DNA of 64,000 bases from Trichomonas vaginalis G3. Its lineage: Eukaryota > Parabasalia > Trichomonadida > Trichomonadidae. The notes under the pieces are model-generated. The model was not told the origin of the DNA, made no database searches, and was given only the letters and a program-made list of their open reading frames with translations. Shown here piece by piece: positions 1 to 10,382 of the stretch (position 1 is the first letter of the stretch; each line of letters opens with the position of its first letter). The DNA is taken from the NCBI RefSeq assembly GCF_026262505.1, contig NC_067207.1, positions 24,272,082-24,336,081 of the forward strand, read 5' to 3'. A program made the translations under genes and the position numbers.

Positions 1-1
1 T

Positions 2-925
2 GTTGGATTCATGACTAATAATTACCAAGTTGTACATTTTATTGAAAAAAGTAGTAAGCAAATAACAGGCAAAAGGAATCAAATTGGTCTCACAGCTCTA
101 TTTCATACATCATTATTAAATAATAAAGAAATGACTCAACTTCTTATTTCACATGGTGCAAACATTAACATAACAAATAAATATGGAAATAATGCAATTT
201 CTTATGCATTATTACGTGATTACAAAAAATTCATGGAATTATATCTTAATATAATCGTATCATCTTTCGATTTGTCTGAACAATATCAAAATTCTTTAAT
301 CATGGAAAGCAAAAGCAATGATATAATTGAACTTTTGATTTCAAATGGTATAAATATTAATGCGAAAAATATTCATGGAAATACACCTCTGCATATAGCA
401 GCATTATTGTCTAACACAGAATATGCAGAAATATTAATTTTACATGGTGCCGAAATCAATTCATTGAATAAATATGGTCAAACTCCTCTTGATATTGCTG
501 TCATACGTTCGAAGTTAGAACATAGAGATTTTATCAAACTCCACGAGGGTGAAAAGAATTTTATTCAAGAAAATGGCAAAGATTTCTTTGAATCTTTAAA
601 TGAGGAAAGCGAAATGGAATCTCTCTTAATTGCACATGGTGGAAAAACTGCCAATATGGGTAATCTCCAAAGAAAGGGTAATTTTGATATAATATTTGAT
701 TATTTCTTCCAGAATCCTATTTTTGGAAACAAGGGAATCACAATTGATCCAAAATGGATAATTTTCCTGATAATCTTGAAAATAATCAAACGAAAAATAA
801 ATAATGGATATGGTAATAGGATTATCCAAATATTACTATGGGTAGTTTATGGAGGCCTTTTTGAGAATCTAATCTCAGTTATTAGGGATATCTGGAATAT
901 GATAAACTATTATTTACTCCAATGA
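2..925 (+). CDS. Ankyrin-repeat protein, 5' end outside window
   Basis: Ankyrin repeats are visible as repeated LLISHGANIN / TPLHIAAL / LLISNGININAKN / ILHGAEIN / GQTPLDIAV units over roughly the first 220 residues. The reading frame is already open at base 2 (no stop before the ATG at 11), so the gene very probably starts upstream and the first visible Met is internal. After the repeats, the last 60-70 residues are hydrophobic with basic patches (WIIFLIILKIIKRK, then ILLWVVYGGLFENLI), which suggests one or two membrane segments or an amphipathic tail. Ankyrin proteins of this style form a very large family in Trichomonas and act as protein-binding scaffolds. No enzymatic domain is seen, and the partner is unknown. 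Confidence 0.8.
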   Translation, partial: VGFMTNNYQVVHFIEKSSKQITGKRNQIGLTALFHTSLLNNKEMTQLLISHGANINITNKYGNNAISYALLRDYKKFMELYLNIIVSSFDLSEQYQNSLIMESKSNDIIELLISNGININAKNIHGNTPLHIAALLSNTEYAEILILHGAEINSLNKYGQTPLDIAVIRSKLEHRDFIKLHEGEKNFIQENGKDFFESLNEESEMESLLIAHGGKTANMGNLQRKGNFDIIFDYFFQNPIFGNKGITIDPKWIIFLIILKIIKRKINNGYGNRIIQILLWVVYGGLFENLISVIRDIWNMINYYLLQ

Positions 926-1386
926 GTACATAATAATTACTCATAAAACTCTTGAAAATTAAAAACAGTTTTACTGCCAAATATATGATCACAGATATTG
1001 AATGAATATACTTGGATGTAATCTTGACTGTTATTAAGGATAGTCTGTTTACGTCTTTAAATTGATATCGAAAAAATATATTTGCATTAATATCTCATTT
1101 CAATGTTGAAATAAATCCTTTGCTTATATGATAAGAATCATTGAGATACTGGTCTTTCAATATTCTTTGGTGTTTGAAAATGATTCGAGTATAAATTTGT
1201 ACAATATTAAATAATTTTCGCAGCATTTAATCAGAATCACTTAAAATTTTTAATATTGACAGCAACGGTTGAAAATTGCAATAATATTATGGATAATTTT
1301 CTATTGATTTCAAATCTCAAATGACAATTTCTTGTATTTCGGCTTATAAAAATGATCCAGCGATCTATTCAATTTGAACTGTGTGA
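926..1386. other. Intergenic, nothing recognised
   Basis: AT-rich spacer between the ankyrin gene and a decayed surface-protein gene. No open frame of useful length, RNA gene or repeat was recognised. Confidence 0.5.
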
Positions 1387-2486
1387 TATCTACTAATCTA
1401 TTATACATATGAGTCTCATTATTACAAACGATACGGTCAATTTGGTCGGAGTGAAGTTAATATCTCTTGGGAATTCGAATTCCCAGGATCTCAATATGAT
1501 GAAGAACATTTATGCAATGGCACTGAATTTTCGAGATCAAACAACTTAAAATACTACGTTTCAAGTTGTTTTTTTCTTGAATTAAGTCCAAATGGTGCTG
1601 TCCGAATTAATTCCACGAGTGATGATGTTAAAACTTATACAGAATCAAATAAATTCGATTCATGTTCCTCCGGATCACAGTCTGGAGGCTCCCTCTACTT
1701 TTCGGAAAAAGGCGAATTTATTCAAACAAAAAATTTTTACATAAACTCAACAAATTTGTTTTATTCACCATCATTTTACACATCAGTTTCCGAAAAACCA
1801 AATTATAAAAATCACGCAAATGAAACTATAATTTACAATTGCGGCAGTTCAGAACTTGAATGCAGACTTACATCTTTCATGAACTGCGGCTTTATAATCA
1901 TGAATCAATGCAATATTACGCAAAATAGAGTTAAAGAGTATTATGCAGGATATTTAACAGAAACAATTACCTCTGATTCATTTATAACTTGTGTCAATTC
2001 ATTGAAAACAATCAAACATACGGCGTTTTTAATTCCCACAAATCTTCTGACTTATATAGATCATCAATTTTTAAATTGACTTCATGTAATTATATAAGAA
2101 ATAATTGTCCAAACTTTGATGGCCATCTCATTTATTCTAATACTGATATATTCATGAGTTATTGTTGTATTCGTGAGAATGAAATCTCTTTAATATTTTG
2201 GGCAGATGAATGTATAATAACATTTCAGAATTCAACAACAGATAGTGATTCGTATGAAATAGTTGGAAATGAACCAATATTTGAGAATACTAATATTTCA
2301 CTTGAAAATGATTGCCCTCTTTTGACAACTGATAGTGTTGAATCATTAAAACATAAGTGTCGCCGTTCGACTCCAAATAGTGACGAAATCGAAGAAGAAA
2401 ACAAAGAAAATCATTTTTATATTAAAAATCATATTAGTGTATTCTATTTCCTTATGGCAAATAAACGATTTAAAAATAGAATATAG
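1387..2486 (+). pseudogene. Broken beta-helix-like Cys/Asn/Ser-rich surface protein
   Basis: The frame is open from 1387 to a stop near 2079 but has no ATG at its beginning. It then continues in the next frame (open from before 2035 to 2486), so at least one frameshift lies around 1990-2035 and the start is lost. The text is rich in Cys, Asn, Ser and Thr, with short irregular repeats such as NKFDSC..GSQSGGSLYF, YNCGSS, MNQCNITQNRV and TSCNYIRNNC. This pattern is typical of right-handed parallel beta-helix (Pmp-like) surface proteins. It resembles the relative at 26676-27737, including the C-terminal ENTNISLENDCP-like segment. The gene is probably a decayed member of a surface-protein family. 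Exact function is unknown. Confidence 0.6.
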
Positions 2487-3359
2487 GGATCAATGTTTAT
2501 TAACTAGTGAGACAATAGTCGAACACAACATAACCCAGATGAGTTTCAAAGAATTGAGTTATCCATTTTGGAAAAAATAATTCCCATGAGTGTATTAGTA
2601 CGAAGTTTATGTAATAAAACATAATGATTGAGGTAACATCCATTCAGAAGATTTCAGATCATTAGTGAAAATTAGCATATTCCTGCTTTTTACTCTTAAT
2701 TATTAAAAGAATTAGTTCACGCAACCGAAAGTGTTTAGAAATTTCGAGAATCTGCAGCTCGTTATCCGGAAAAATTCAAATAAACAATAATCATTCATGA
2801 AATGTGACTCAATTTTCACGCTTTTCTTTGAAAAAAAATAATTTTTTAGTTGAATCAATTGCTAAATAAATATTTTGGCTTTATCTCTCATATCAATAAG
2901 AATAAAAAAATCCATATCACTCTTAATATATTATGAATGTTCATTATTCAAGTGATTTTTATAAGGATTCAAGAAAATATTGATTTTCATTTAGTTCATA
3001 TTTCATTCTGATGAGTATATTTCATTCTTAAATTATTTTATATCATATATAGAGATTTCTTTGTATAAGATGACTTTGAAAGTGGTTCATGAAAATTCAA
3101 AGTGATTGAAGTAAATTCAATGATCATGAAATTTTATCATAAATACTGTATTTTATGTTATAAGCTTAATTTGATTTCAATTATCATTCTCAAAAAAATT
3201 TACGATAAGTAGTATATGAGTGCGGGTTTAGTGACTTTTTTTGTTTCATCTATATATAGACGATGCATTAAAATATATTTATTTATAAATCATTAAAAAA
3301 ATTAACATTAATTTTAAAATAATTTAATTTTTTATCTTTTATAAAGAAGCTATATATAG
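2487..3359. other. AT-rich spacer, possible left edge of Maverick fragment
   Basis: No gene seen. The motif CTATATATAGA(C/T)GATG occurs twice, near 3251 and near 3351, the second directly over the start of the first Maverick ORF. The element's terminal inverted repeat should lie somewhere here, but I could not identify its tip or a target-site duplication. Confidence 0.35.
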
Positions 3360-3947
3360 ATGATGTCAGATATTCCGCGATTAATTAAACATTGTTTAAA
3401 TCCTGAATGGGTTAAACTTCAATTTAAAAATGAAGATTGTGAATTATTAAATGAATATGAAAGCCAAAATAAGCTAATGAGGTATAAATATAATGATAAA
3501 GAATATTTAATTTCATGGAATCAATGGAGTCATAATCAAAGACCTCATAAACGAGAAGAAGAAATTGAAAATAATGAAATGGAAATCATTGATGACATTA
3601 AAGAGGATGGAATTCCTAAATTTTGTAGAAAAACCATTAGAACTAAGTTAGGAGCATATAAACGTAGAGTATTAAATCCTGAATATCTTAAACATCAATT
3701 TAAAAAGGAAGACTGTGAATTATTAAACGTTAATGAATATGAAAATGCTAAATCAAAACTGAGATATAAATATATTGGAAGTGATGAAAGGTGTAAAGAT
3801 AAAGATAAAGTTTATTCAGTTTCATATAATAACTGGCACACGTTGGGGATAAGAAAACATTTAGGAGATTATGGTAAAAGTTCCGAATTCTTCAAATCTA
3901 GTATGTATGAGAGAGTAAAAGAAATCAGATATAATTATCATTCATGA
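3360..3947 (+). CDS. Maverick-associated protein with duplicated ~55-residue module
   Basis: A 195-residue basic protein. It contains two copies of one module: LNPEWVKLQFKNEDCELL ... LMRYKYNDKEYLISWNQW near residues 13-57, and LNPEYLKHQFKKEDCELL ... LRYKYIGS ... VYSVSYNNW near residues 103-160. The spacing of CELL, (L/M)RYKY and the Y.(I/V)SW/Y..W core resembles small nuclease- or homing-endonuclease-associated DNA-binding repeats seen in phages and giant viruses, but the paired cysteines of those repeats are mostly absent. DNA binding is therefore only an inference. Two consecutive ATGs start the frame, directly after a TATATATAGATG motif. It is the first ORF of the element, 70 bases upstream of the next ORF. 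Confidence 0.6.
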   Translation: MMSDIPRLIKHCLNPEWVKLQFKNEDCELLNEYESQNKLMRYKYNDKEYLISWNQWSHNQRPHKREEEIENNEMEIIDDIKEDGIPKFCRKTIRTKLGAYKRRVLNPEYLKHQFKKEDCELLNVNEYENAKSKLRYKYIGSDERCKDKDKVYSVSYNNWHTLGIRKHLGDYGKSSEFFKSSMYERVKEIRYNYHS

Positions 3948-4017
3948 ATGAAAAATAAACTTTAAAAATTCATGTCTTACATTTTTTGAATAATTTATTT
4001 TTTTAATTCGTAAGAAA

Positions 4018-5124
4018 ATGAGTGTCAAGACTAACGACGTTAAAAAATTGGGATTCACAAACGAGGAAATAAAGGATATATTAGAGGAGGCGAGTTATGA
4101 AGTTAATAAATATTATTTAAGAAATTGTCAAAAATTCGCGGAGTTATTAAATGATTTAGATTATGATGGAAAAATGAATAAAGATGATGTTATAAATTTC
4201 TTATATCCCACATCTGAAGAAGAAAAACCTAAAGAACCTGATGTTTTCCCTGAATATTATGAAGAACGGATTAAAGATGATGAATATGATGAAATTGAAA
4301 GACTGGAAAAAATAAGAGATGAAATAGATGAAAAAATTAAGGAATTAAGAGAAGTTGAAAAATATAATGAGAATGAAGTAGAGGGTTTAATGAATATCCC
4401 AGCTTCAGAATCAGCACTTCAGAAATCTCATGAAGAAAGATATAAAAATTATGTCTCAGAATCAACACAAAATTTATTAGATGGTGAAATAGACGAAACA
4501 CTTTCAGAAGAAGGCACAAAATTTATTCATAAACATAAGTTACAATTTATTGACGATGGAGAATACCCATGTATATTACTTTCACCTCCTCTTGATTCTG
4601 AAAAATTCAAAAAAGCACTGAAAAATGTAACATATGCAACAAATACGATTAAGAAAGAAGACCATGATATTTACACAAATTATTATTTAAATAAATGTAC
4701 AGGTGTTGATAAAGTTTTTGATTTGTTAGATAAAATATCAAAAGAAACAATTGGTACATATAAAATTTTATGTGATTGTGGTTTCATTATTGAAGATACT
4801 AATAATGTTTCATATGAAAGAACAGCACCGAAGGAAGACGAAGTTGAAAGGTCTATACCATTCGTTATTAAGAATATAAAAGATATGAAAACTTATAAAC
4901 ATTATATTTATTCATTTATTTCAGAAAAAATGGAAGCAACCCATAAAACATCATCTCATCATTTTATAGCTATTCATACATTCCTTTTCAAAGTTGTGAA
5001 ATTAAATAAGACAGGAATTAGATTTAATGTATCAGGGTACGCATTCTTGAGTAAATTAAAATGTATTCGTCACGTCGCAGATGATAAAAATTTATGTGTT
5101 CTTAATTCATTTTATGGACTTTAG
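4018..5124 (+). CDS. Maverick ORF upstream of polymerase, unknown function
   Basis: A 368-residue acidic protein. Residues ~60-150 are strongly charged (EEEKPKEPD, ERLEKIRDEIDEKIKEL) and likely coiled coil. A more ordered C-terminal part contains ILCDCGF and ends with CIRHVADDKNLCVLNSFYGL. That tail looks like the Cys-box start of the OTU-like module that sits at the N-terminus of some Maverick polymerases, and the next ORF opens with text resembling the rest of such a module (GRRLFKRFY ... YEGFDI). The two ORFs may be halves of a split domain. The start context is TTCGTAAGAAAATG, nearly the same as at 10383. The 63-base gap to the polymerase ORF is very T-rich. Confidence 0.6.
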   Translation: MSVKTNDVKKLGFTNEEIKDILEEASYEVNKYYLRNCQKFAELLNDLDYDGKMNKDDVINFLYPTSEEEKPKEPDVFPEYYEERIKDDEYDEIERLEKIRDEIDEKIKELREVEKYNENEVEGLMNIPASESALQKSHEERYKNYVSESTQNLLDGEIDETLSEEGTKFIHKHKLQFIDDGEYPCILLSPPLDSEKFKKALKNVTYATNTIKKEDHDIYTNYYLNKCTGVDKVFDLLDKISKETIGTYKILCDCGFIIEDTNNVSYERTAPKEDEVERSIPFVIKNIKDMKTYKHYIYSFISEKMEATHKTSSHHFIAIHTFLFKVVKLNKTGIRFNVSGYAFLSKLKCIRHVADDKNLCVLNSFYGL

Positions 5125-5164
5125 CCCTGGACTTTAAAAAAATAAACTTTATTTTTATTTATTT

Positions 5165-5190
5165 TTTAATTTTTTATTCTTACATAAATG
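5165..5190 (+). promoter_or_regulatory. T-rich tract plus TAAATG start context
   Basis: A T-rich stretch ends in TTCTTACATAAATG, where ATG is the polymerase start. The same T-tract/TAAATG layout precedes 8815 on the plus strand and 10816, 11653 and 11848 on the minus strand, but not the host genes, which use TCA-type Initiators. Confidence 0.45.
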
Positions 5191-5921
5191 AACAAAAACG
5201 GAACAGCTAAAATGAATGATAATCAAATAAGAGAAGGTAGAAGGTTATTTAAACGCTTCTATAACATTCCTGATGGTGTTAATCCTAAAACTCGTAGAAG
5301 TTATTTAAATGAAGCCATAGATGCATATGAAGGATTTGACATTTCATCAGAAAGTGAGAGGTTAGCAAGAATGTTAAACGTTAATATTGATTTTTATTAT
5401 TGTGACCCTCAACCAGAAGACGTAGACATAAATAAGGTAGACTTTCCATTAGTGGAATCAATAATGATAGATCCAGAATTTGAAACAGTAAATATTTTAT
5501 TAACACAGAGTCCATGTGGAAAACTTCACGCTGACAGAATTACAGACGTTGAAGCACTCACAGGATATAAAGTTTGCCCCTTTTGCAAAGAAGAAGTATA
5601 TTCTATCCGTGATGACCCAGAAAGGAAAAACCAAAGAAGATTTTTAAAACATTGTGAGAAATGTAAAGAAAATAATGGAAGATTAATTCAAGACGTTCAA
5701 TTGCAAAACACACAACAACCATATGCACCACATATCACGAAACAGAAGATATATCAATGGCTATTAGCTCACAATTTGCAGGAATATTATAAACCAACAA
5801 GATATTATATTACTTTTGACTTCGAAACATTAGAGACTAAAGAAGAACTTCAACTTTCTGAATGTGCAACTTTGAACGCTTACTTAAAACCATTTATGGT
5901 ATCATCAACTGTCAAAATAAA

Positions 5922-5983
5922 GCCGCAAACGGACTCTTTGAGTCCTGAAGGTCTTTCAGACCGAAGCGGCGAGGTCGTAGACC
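5922..5983. repeat. GC-rich cloverleaf-like insert inside polymerase ORF
   Basis: An outer stem GCCGC/GCGGC (5922-5926 with 5966-5970) encloses two perfect hairpins, GGACTCTTTGAGTCC (5931-5945) and GGTCTTTCAGACC (5950-5962). A third small palindrome, GGTCGTAGACC, follows at 5973-5983. The block is far richer in G and C than the surrounding gene, and the reading frame stays open through it, adding about 20 residues that match no polymerase motif. Confidence 0.75.
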
Positions 5984-6116
5984 GTGATAAAACATTTACG
6001 AGGAATTTTTGCTTAACATCAAGTGATTCGTTCATCTCTGATTGGATTGAATTTTTATTTTCAACCTGTTCATTAGTTGCTAAATCAAATATTGAACAAT
6101 ATGAAGAATTAATGAA

Positions 6117-6151
6117 GCCGCAAACGGACCAAACGGCGGGGACTTTGTCCC
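6117..6151. repeat. Second GC-rich hairpin insert in polymerase ORF
   Basis: It starts with the same GCCGCAAACGGAC string as the insert at 5922, continues with a CGGC that can pair with GCCG, and ends in the perfect hairpin GGGACTTTGTCCC (6139-6151). The frame again remains open. Confidence 0.65.
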
Positions 6152-6954
6152 ATACATTAAATGAAAAACAGAAGGAAGCATTTAAAGAACTTCTAGATGA
6201 GGAATTCAATAAAGTGAATATCATAGGTTTTAATTCGGGAAAGTTTGATTTAAATTTAATTCTTCGTGATTTAAACACTGCAAAATGGAAAATAAAATCA
6301 ATGCTGGGTTCTTCTTCTCAATTTAAGCAAATCATTGTAAAGAAAACAAACTGTCCATATGAATTAAGATTTATTGACATCAGAAATTATATAGCGGGTG
6401 GAACATTAGACCAATTCACTCAAGATTTCGGAAACAATAAATCACGTGTTAAATCCTTTTTCCCTTATCAATTCATCACATGGGAAATTACGAAGATGAA
6501 TTATATAAAGGAACCATTCACTCAAGATTCATTTTATTCAGCATTAACTCAAGAAACAATATCCGATTCAGATTATCAAATATATCTCAATGATGCTAAA
6601 AATTTTGAGAATAGATTAGAATATTTTATTCATTATTGCAATAAAGACGTTGAAATTATGATTGACCCAATTGATAAAATTATTGAAGAAACATTTGTTT
6701 ATAAAATTGACATGCTTCATAATCTTTCTTTATCATCGAATGCATCAATGATTCGTTACGCGTTAGCATATAAGAACTTCAATCCTAACGAAACATATCC
6801 AGAAGAAGAAAATGTGGAATCAAGTTTTGAATTAACGAAAAAGTATTGGAAATATAAAATTGAATCATATAAGAAACAAGATGAAAAAGCAGAAAGGGAT
6901 ACTAAAAACAATGTTTCAATGGATGACTATCAATACTATCACGATTTAATCCTT

Positions 6955-7115
6955 TCATCTAAATGCAAAATGTGTGGTAAAGCGTTTACATATGCTAATA
7001 AACCAACATTGATAGAATCGATAATGAAAAACCACATACCAAAGAAAATTGTCAGTTAATGTGTTGTTATTGCAATGTCGTAAAATCAAATAAAGATGAA
7101 GATGTTCAACGTTTA
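6955..7115 (+). other. HNH-like zinc module inserted in polymerase
   Basis: Between the exonuclease and palm parts the sequence encodes CKMCGKAF, then after a one-base frameshift IDRIDN..PHTKENC and CCYCN..KSNKDED. The C..C / DRIDN / H.xxNC / C..CN order is the core of HNH (treble-clef) endonucleases. The His and the zinc cysteines are present, so this looks like a nuclease or DNA-binding insert peculiar to this polymerase lineage. Activity is an inference, and the frameshift would disable it here. Confidence 0.6.
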
Positions 7116-8795
7116 AGAATCAATTTAAGAAATTATACATTAAAAAATAATTTACCAATGACTAGATTCAGTTGAAGCTTATCACATCTCCGTAATGGAA
7201 TTACTGGTGGTTTATCAAATGTTCAACATAGAGTAATCTTAAAGGAATCACGCACATTAATAAACTTTCATATAATCCAGAAACTAAAACTGTATCAAAT
7301 GAGGACACCACAACATTATGACTCATTTCGTTGGTGTTGACTTTAATTCATTATATCCTTCATCATTTTCATCTAATCCTCATGATTTCATTCAATATAC
7401 TGACCATAAAATGTATATGCCGGGAAGATTGAATGGTGTTATCATTTGTGATACAGCAACAAAGAAAGCAAAAGCACTGGGAATAATTAGAAAGAAAAAT
7501 ACTTTATTCGTGGCTGAAGTAAAGGGTCACATTGATGAAAATAATTAATGATTACATAAACTTTTTACCAATAATAAGAAACTTTGATATTATCACAGAT
7601 GAAAAAACAATTGGCAGTTTTTATGTATAATTACATGAAATCAAACAATCTACCAGTTGACCAGCAGAGGAAATTAACTCAGTTAGCATCAACACACAAC
7701 CAATATCAACCATTTTCTTCTTATTATCTTTGGTATCTAATAGACAGATTTCATTTTATCATTGATGATATTCAATCATTTTAACATTTACGAAAAATAC
7801 TTGTTTTAATGAATTTGCGAATGAATTATGAACGAAAGACAAAAGGCTGAATTAGAAGGAAATAAAGGAAAAAGTTTTATTTTGCAAGATTTCACTTAAT
7901 GGATCATATGGTTACGATGCAATGAATACACAAAATTACGCAAAGACTAAAATAATGAATGCACAGAAGGCACGCGTTGCATGTATGTCAAATAAGTTTA
8001 AAAACATAAGAGAAATAGGATGAAGATACGTATCAAGTGATGCTTAAAGATAGATTTTATAGATGTGATACATGTTTACAAGAGGCATTCTTCACTTTAG
8101 ATAACGCAAAATACTGGTATTTGGTTTTCATTTATGATTTTATGTATAAATGCTGAATGTTAATCGTTTTCATTTCATTGAAGGTGATACTGATTCATCT
8201 TATTGGGCAATCGCTGGCGACCCAAATCTTCCTAACACTCAAGCATTTCAAGCAATTGTAACCGATAAAAAATTTTATGATAAAAACATTTACAAATTCG
8301 CACCTTTTGATTTCTTCTGTTTTAATGAGAAATTTAAACCTAAATTAAAGAATAAAGCTGAAGAAAAGCACATGAGAAGAAGTTATTGGGTTTAGCAATT
8401 GAGAAACAAGGTGATAACATGGTTGCTTTATGCCCAAGTGTTATACTCATTCAACGGTTCAATTGATGGAAGTGATTTTAAAAAGATTGCACAAAAAATG
8501 AAAGGAGTTAGTTTACGACAAAATAAACAATTAACACCTAAAAATTATTTGGATATAATAAATGATAAAGTGATATTTTGATGGTCAGAATATTAATTTA
8601 CAACTTAAAAACGGGTCAATGACTCGCTTAACAATCGGTAAGACTGCATTAACAGGAGCAACACTAAGGCTGTGTGTTGTGAAAATGGATGTTGTATGCC
8701 GTTTATTTAATAAAATGCCACAGAAGAGACAAAAGGAACCGTTAATGAATGTTTTTGATACTATGATTCAAAGAGGTGGGCACCCTTAAAACACT

Positions 8796-8817
8796 TTATT
8801 TTATTTTTATATAAATG
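8796..8817 (+). promoter_or_regulatory. T-rich tract plus TAAATG start context (integrase)
   Basis: TTTATTTTATTTTTATATAAATG precedes the integrase start. It has the same form as the upstream region of the polymerase and of three minus-strand microprotein ORFs of the element. Confidence 0.45.
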
Positions 8818-10363
8818 ATAGCGTCAGATTTAAAAAATTTAATTGATGATTTAGTACTTAATCAAAAATTTCTTGATTATTACGATTTAAAAGCATATCT
8901 CCAAAAATATAATAATAATATAACGGGTGATGATATGGGATATTATTATCCATATTATGAAAATGAAATTTTGAAATATCATGATAAAATAATTTCTAAA
9001 ATTAAAGACAAAATTAAAAATAATGAATATACAAAGGGAAAAACTAAATCACAACTGAAACAGTTGAAAGATTTCAAAAATAAAGTATTAACAGAAGAAG
9101 ATATTGATGAATTATATAAATTATATAATCCCGAGCCGCAAAAGCAAAAGGAGCAAAAACAAAAGGTGCAAAACACCCAGGTCCTTCAGACCATAAATGA
9201 TGCACAAGCTTTAATTTATGATTCATTAGTTAAACCATATTCAGCCGACTTTTAAATGAAGATCAACTTTTGGAATTCATCCTTCAACATAAACTCGAAG
9301 CGGGAAAGTATATTAAACCTTTATATACAGCATATTTAAAACAAATGAATAGAATACATCCAGAATTAATGAAGGAAGAAAGGAATTCCAAAACTTCATC
9401 ATCCAAAATCAAAGCAGATAAAATTAAACCACTTGCAACACCAAAACCTCTAACGACAGTACCTGCAACACCAAAACCGCCTCCTCCTTCAGTTAATCCT
9501 TCATCATTCACTTTATTATATCCATTTCAAACATTAAAGAAACAAAAAGATTTTAAAAAGGATTTCAAGATATTAAATAAACCAATTGACCCAAAAATTC
9601 AACCGTTAAAGGAAAAATTTAGTCGCCCTTCATTTGCACCATATCCATATTCATATGAAATCGATCATTTAGAATATTCAAAAGGAAACGTTACTTATTT
9701 ATTTGCCATTAACATTAACACCAGATATTTATATTGCATTCCGGTGAAAGGGAAAACAGAACAGGAAACAAGAAGAGCTATTCAATACTTACTTGATCAT
9801 GAAAGAGTAGATAATATCAGGGGTGATGGTGATAAAGGATTTCAGGCAGCTATGACTCATTATTTCCCACAAATTAATTTTTACTTTTCATCCTCTCCAT
9901 ATACGTTTCATAATAAAATAGTTGATGCGGTAATGAGAACTCTTAGAGATGCGTTAGGGGTTAACGGTCAGATATACTGGGATGGAAATCATGACTCCAT
10001 CATACAACAGTTAGTATATTATTAAATAATACATGGCATAGAACAATAAACATGAAACCAGTGGAAATGAAAAATGATATTTCAAAAGAATGGGAATATA
10101 TTAGAAAGCAAATGGAAAGGTTGAATGATGTTAAACGTGAACAAATTAATTCGGGGCTCATGAATTTTAAACAAGGGGATAAAGTTTTGATTCATCTCGA
10201 TTATGGAAAAACTGATAAATCAATGACAAAAAGAAGACGAAGATTTGACACAATAGCTGAATTTGTTAGATATATTAACGGCAATGCATTAGTTGAGGTT
10301 AACAATAAATTAATAGAAATTCCGATTTATTTTATTACTCCATTATATTTAAATAATATTTAA
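8815..10363 (+). pseudogene. Maverick integrase (DDE-type), two frameshifts
   Basis: Three consecutive frames form one protein: 8815-9255, 9270-10025 and 10052-10363. One frame change lies near 9245 and one near 10023. The catalytic core shows EIDHLEY (first Asp), IRGDGDKGF (second Asp) and FHNKIVDAVMRTLRDALG, where the third acidic position is Asp instead of Glu. Text downstream of the second break (NNTWHRTINMKP) is the usual helix after the core, and a basic C-terminal domain (GDKVLIHLD) follows. A Pro-rich linker (TPKPLTTVPATPKPPPP) separates a charged N-terminal part from the core. The enzyme family joins element ends to target DNA. The Asp may be normal for this integrase lineage. The gene starts 26 bases after the polymerase stop. 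Confidence 0.82.
9131..9192. repeat. Third in-frame palindromic insert, in integrase
   Basis: It begins with AGCCGCAAA, as in the two polymerase inserts. It then carries a purine-rich AGCAAAAGG-type stretch and two small hairpins, GGTGCAAAACACC (9165-9177) and GGTCCTTCAGACC (9180-9192). The second differs from the polymerase hairpin GGTCTTTCAGACC by one base. The reading frame stays open. Confidence 0.5.
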
Positions 10364-10382
10364 TTTTTTTATTTCGTAAGAA

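Larger units (their letters stand above)
5188..8789 (+). pseudogene. Maverick protein-primed DNA polymerase B, frameshifted
   Basis: The first frame (5188-7059) contains a zinc-knuckle-like CPFCKEE ... HCEKC segment, then the three exonuclease motifs: FDFETLE (Exo I), IGFNSGKFDLNL (Exo II) and YCNKDVEIM (Exo III). An HNH-like insert spans the frameshift near 7010. In later frames come polymerase motif A (GVDFNSLYPSSF, 7318 onward), remnants of motif B around 7890-8020 (SLNGSYGYDAMN) and motif C (FIEGDTDSSYW, near 8170). The C-terminal text runs to a stop at 8787-8789. These are the landmarks of family B, protein-primed polymerases (DNA_pol_B_2). At least five frame changes or stops break the gene, so it should not make a full enzyme unless some are sequencing errors. 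GC-rich palindromic inserts at 5922-5983 and 6117-6151 stay in frame. Confidence 0.88.

Noticed and set aside
8775..8789. GGGCACCCTTAA at the polymerase 3' end as a MITE end
   Set aside because: No inverted partner nearby; it is simply the last codons and stop of the polymerase.
5188..8789. Programmed frameshifting in the polymerase
   Set aside because: There are several frame changes in both directions at unrelated sites plus stops, which fits decay or sequencing errors better.
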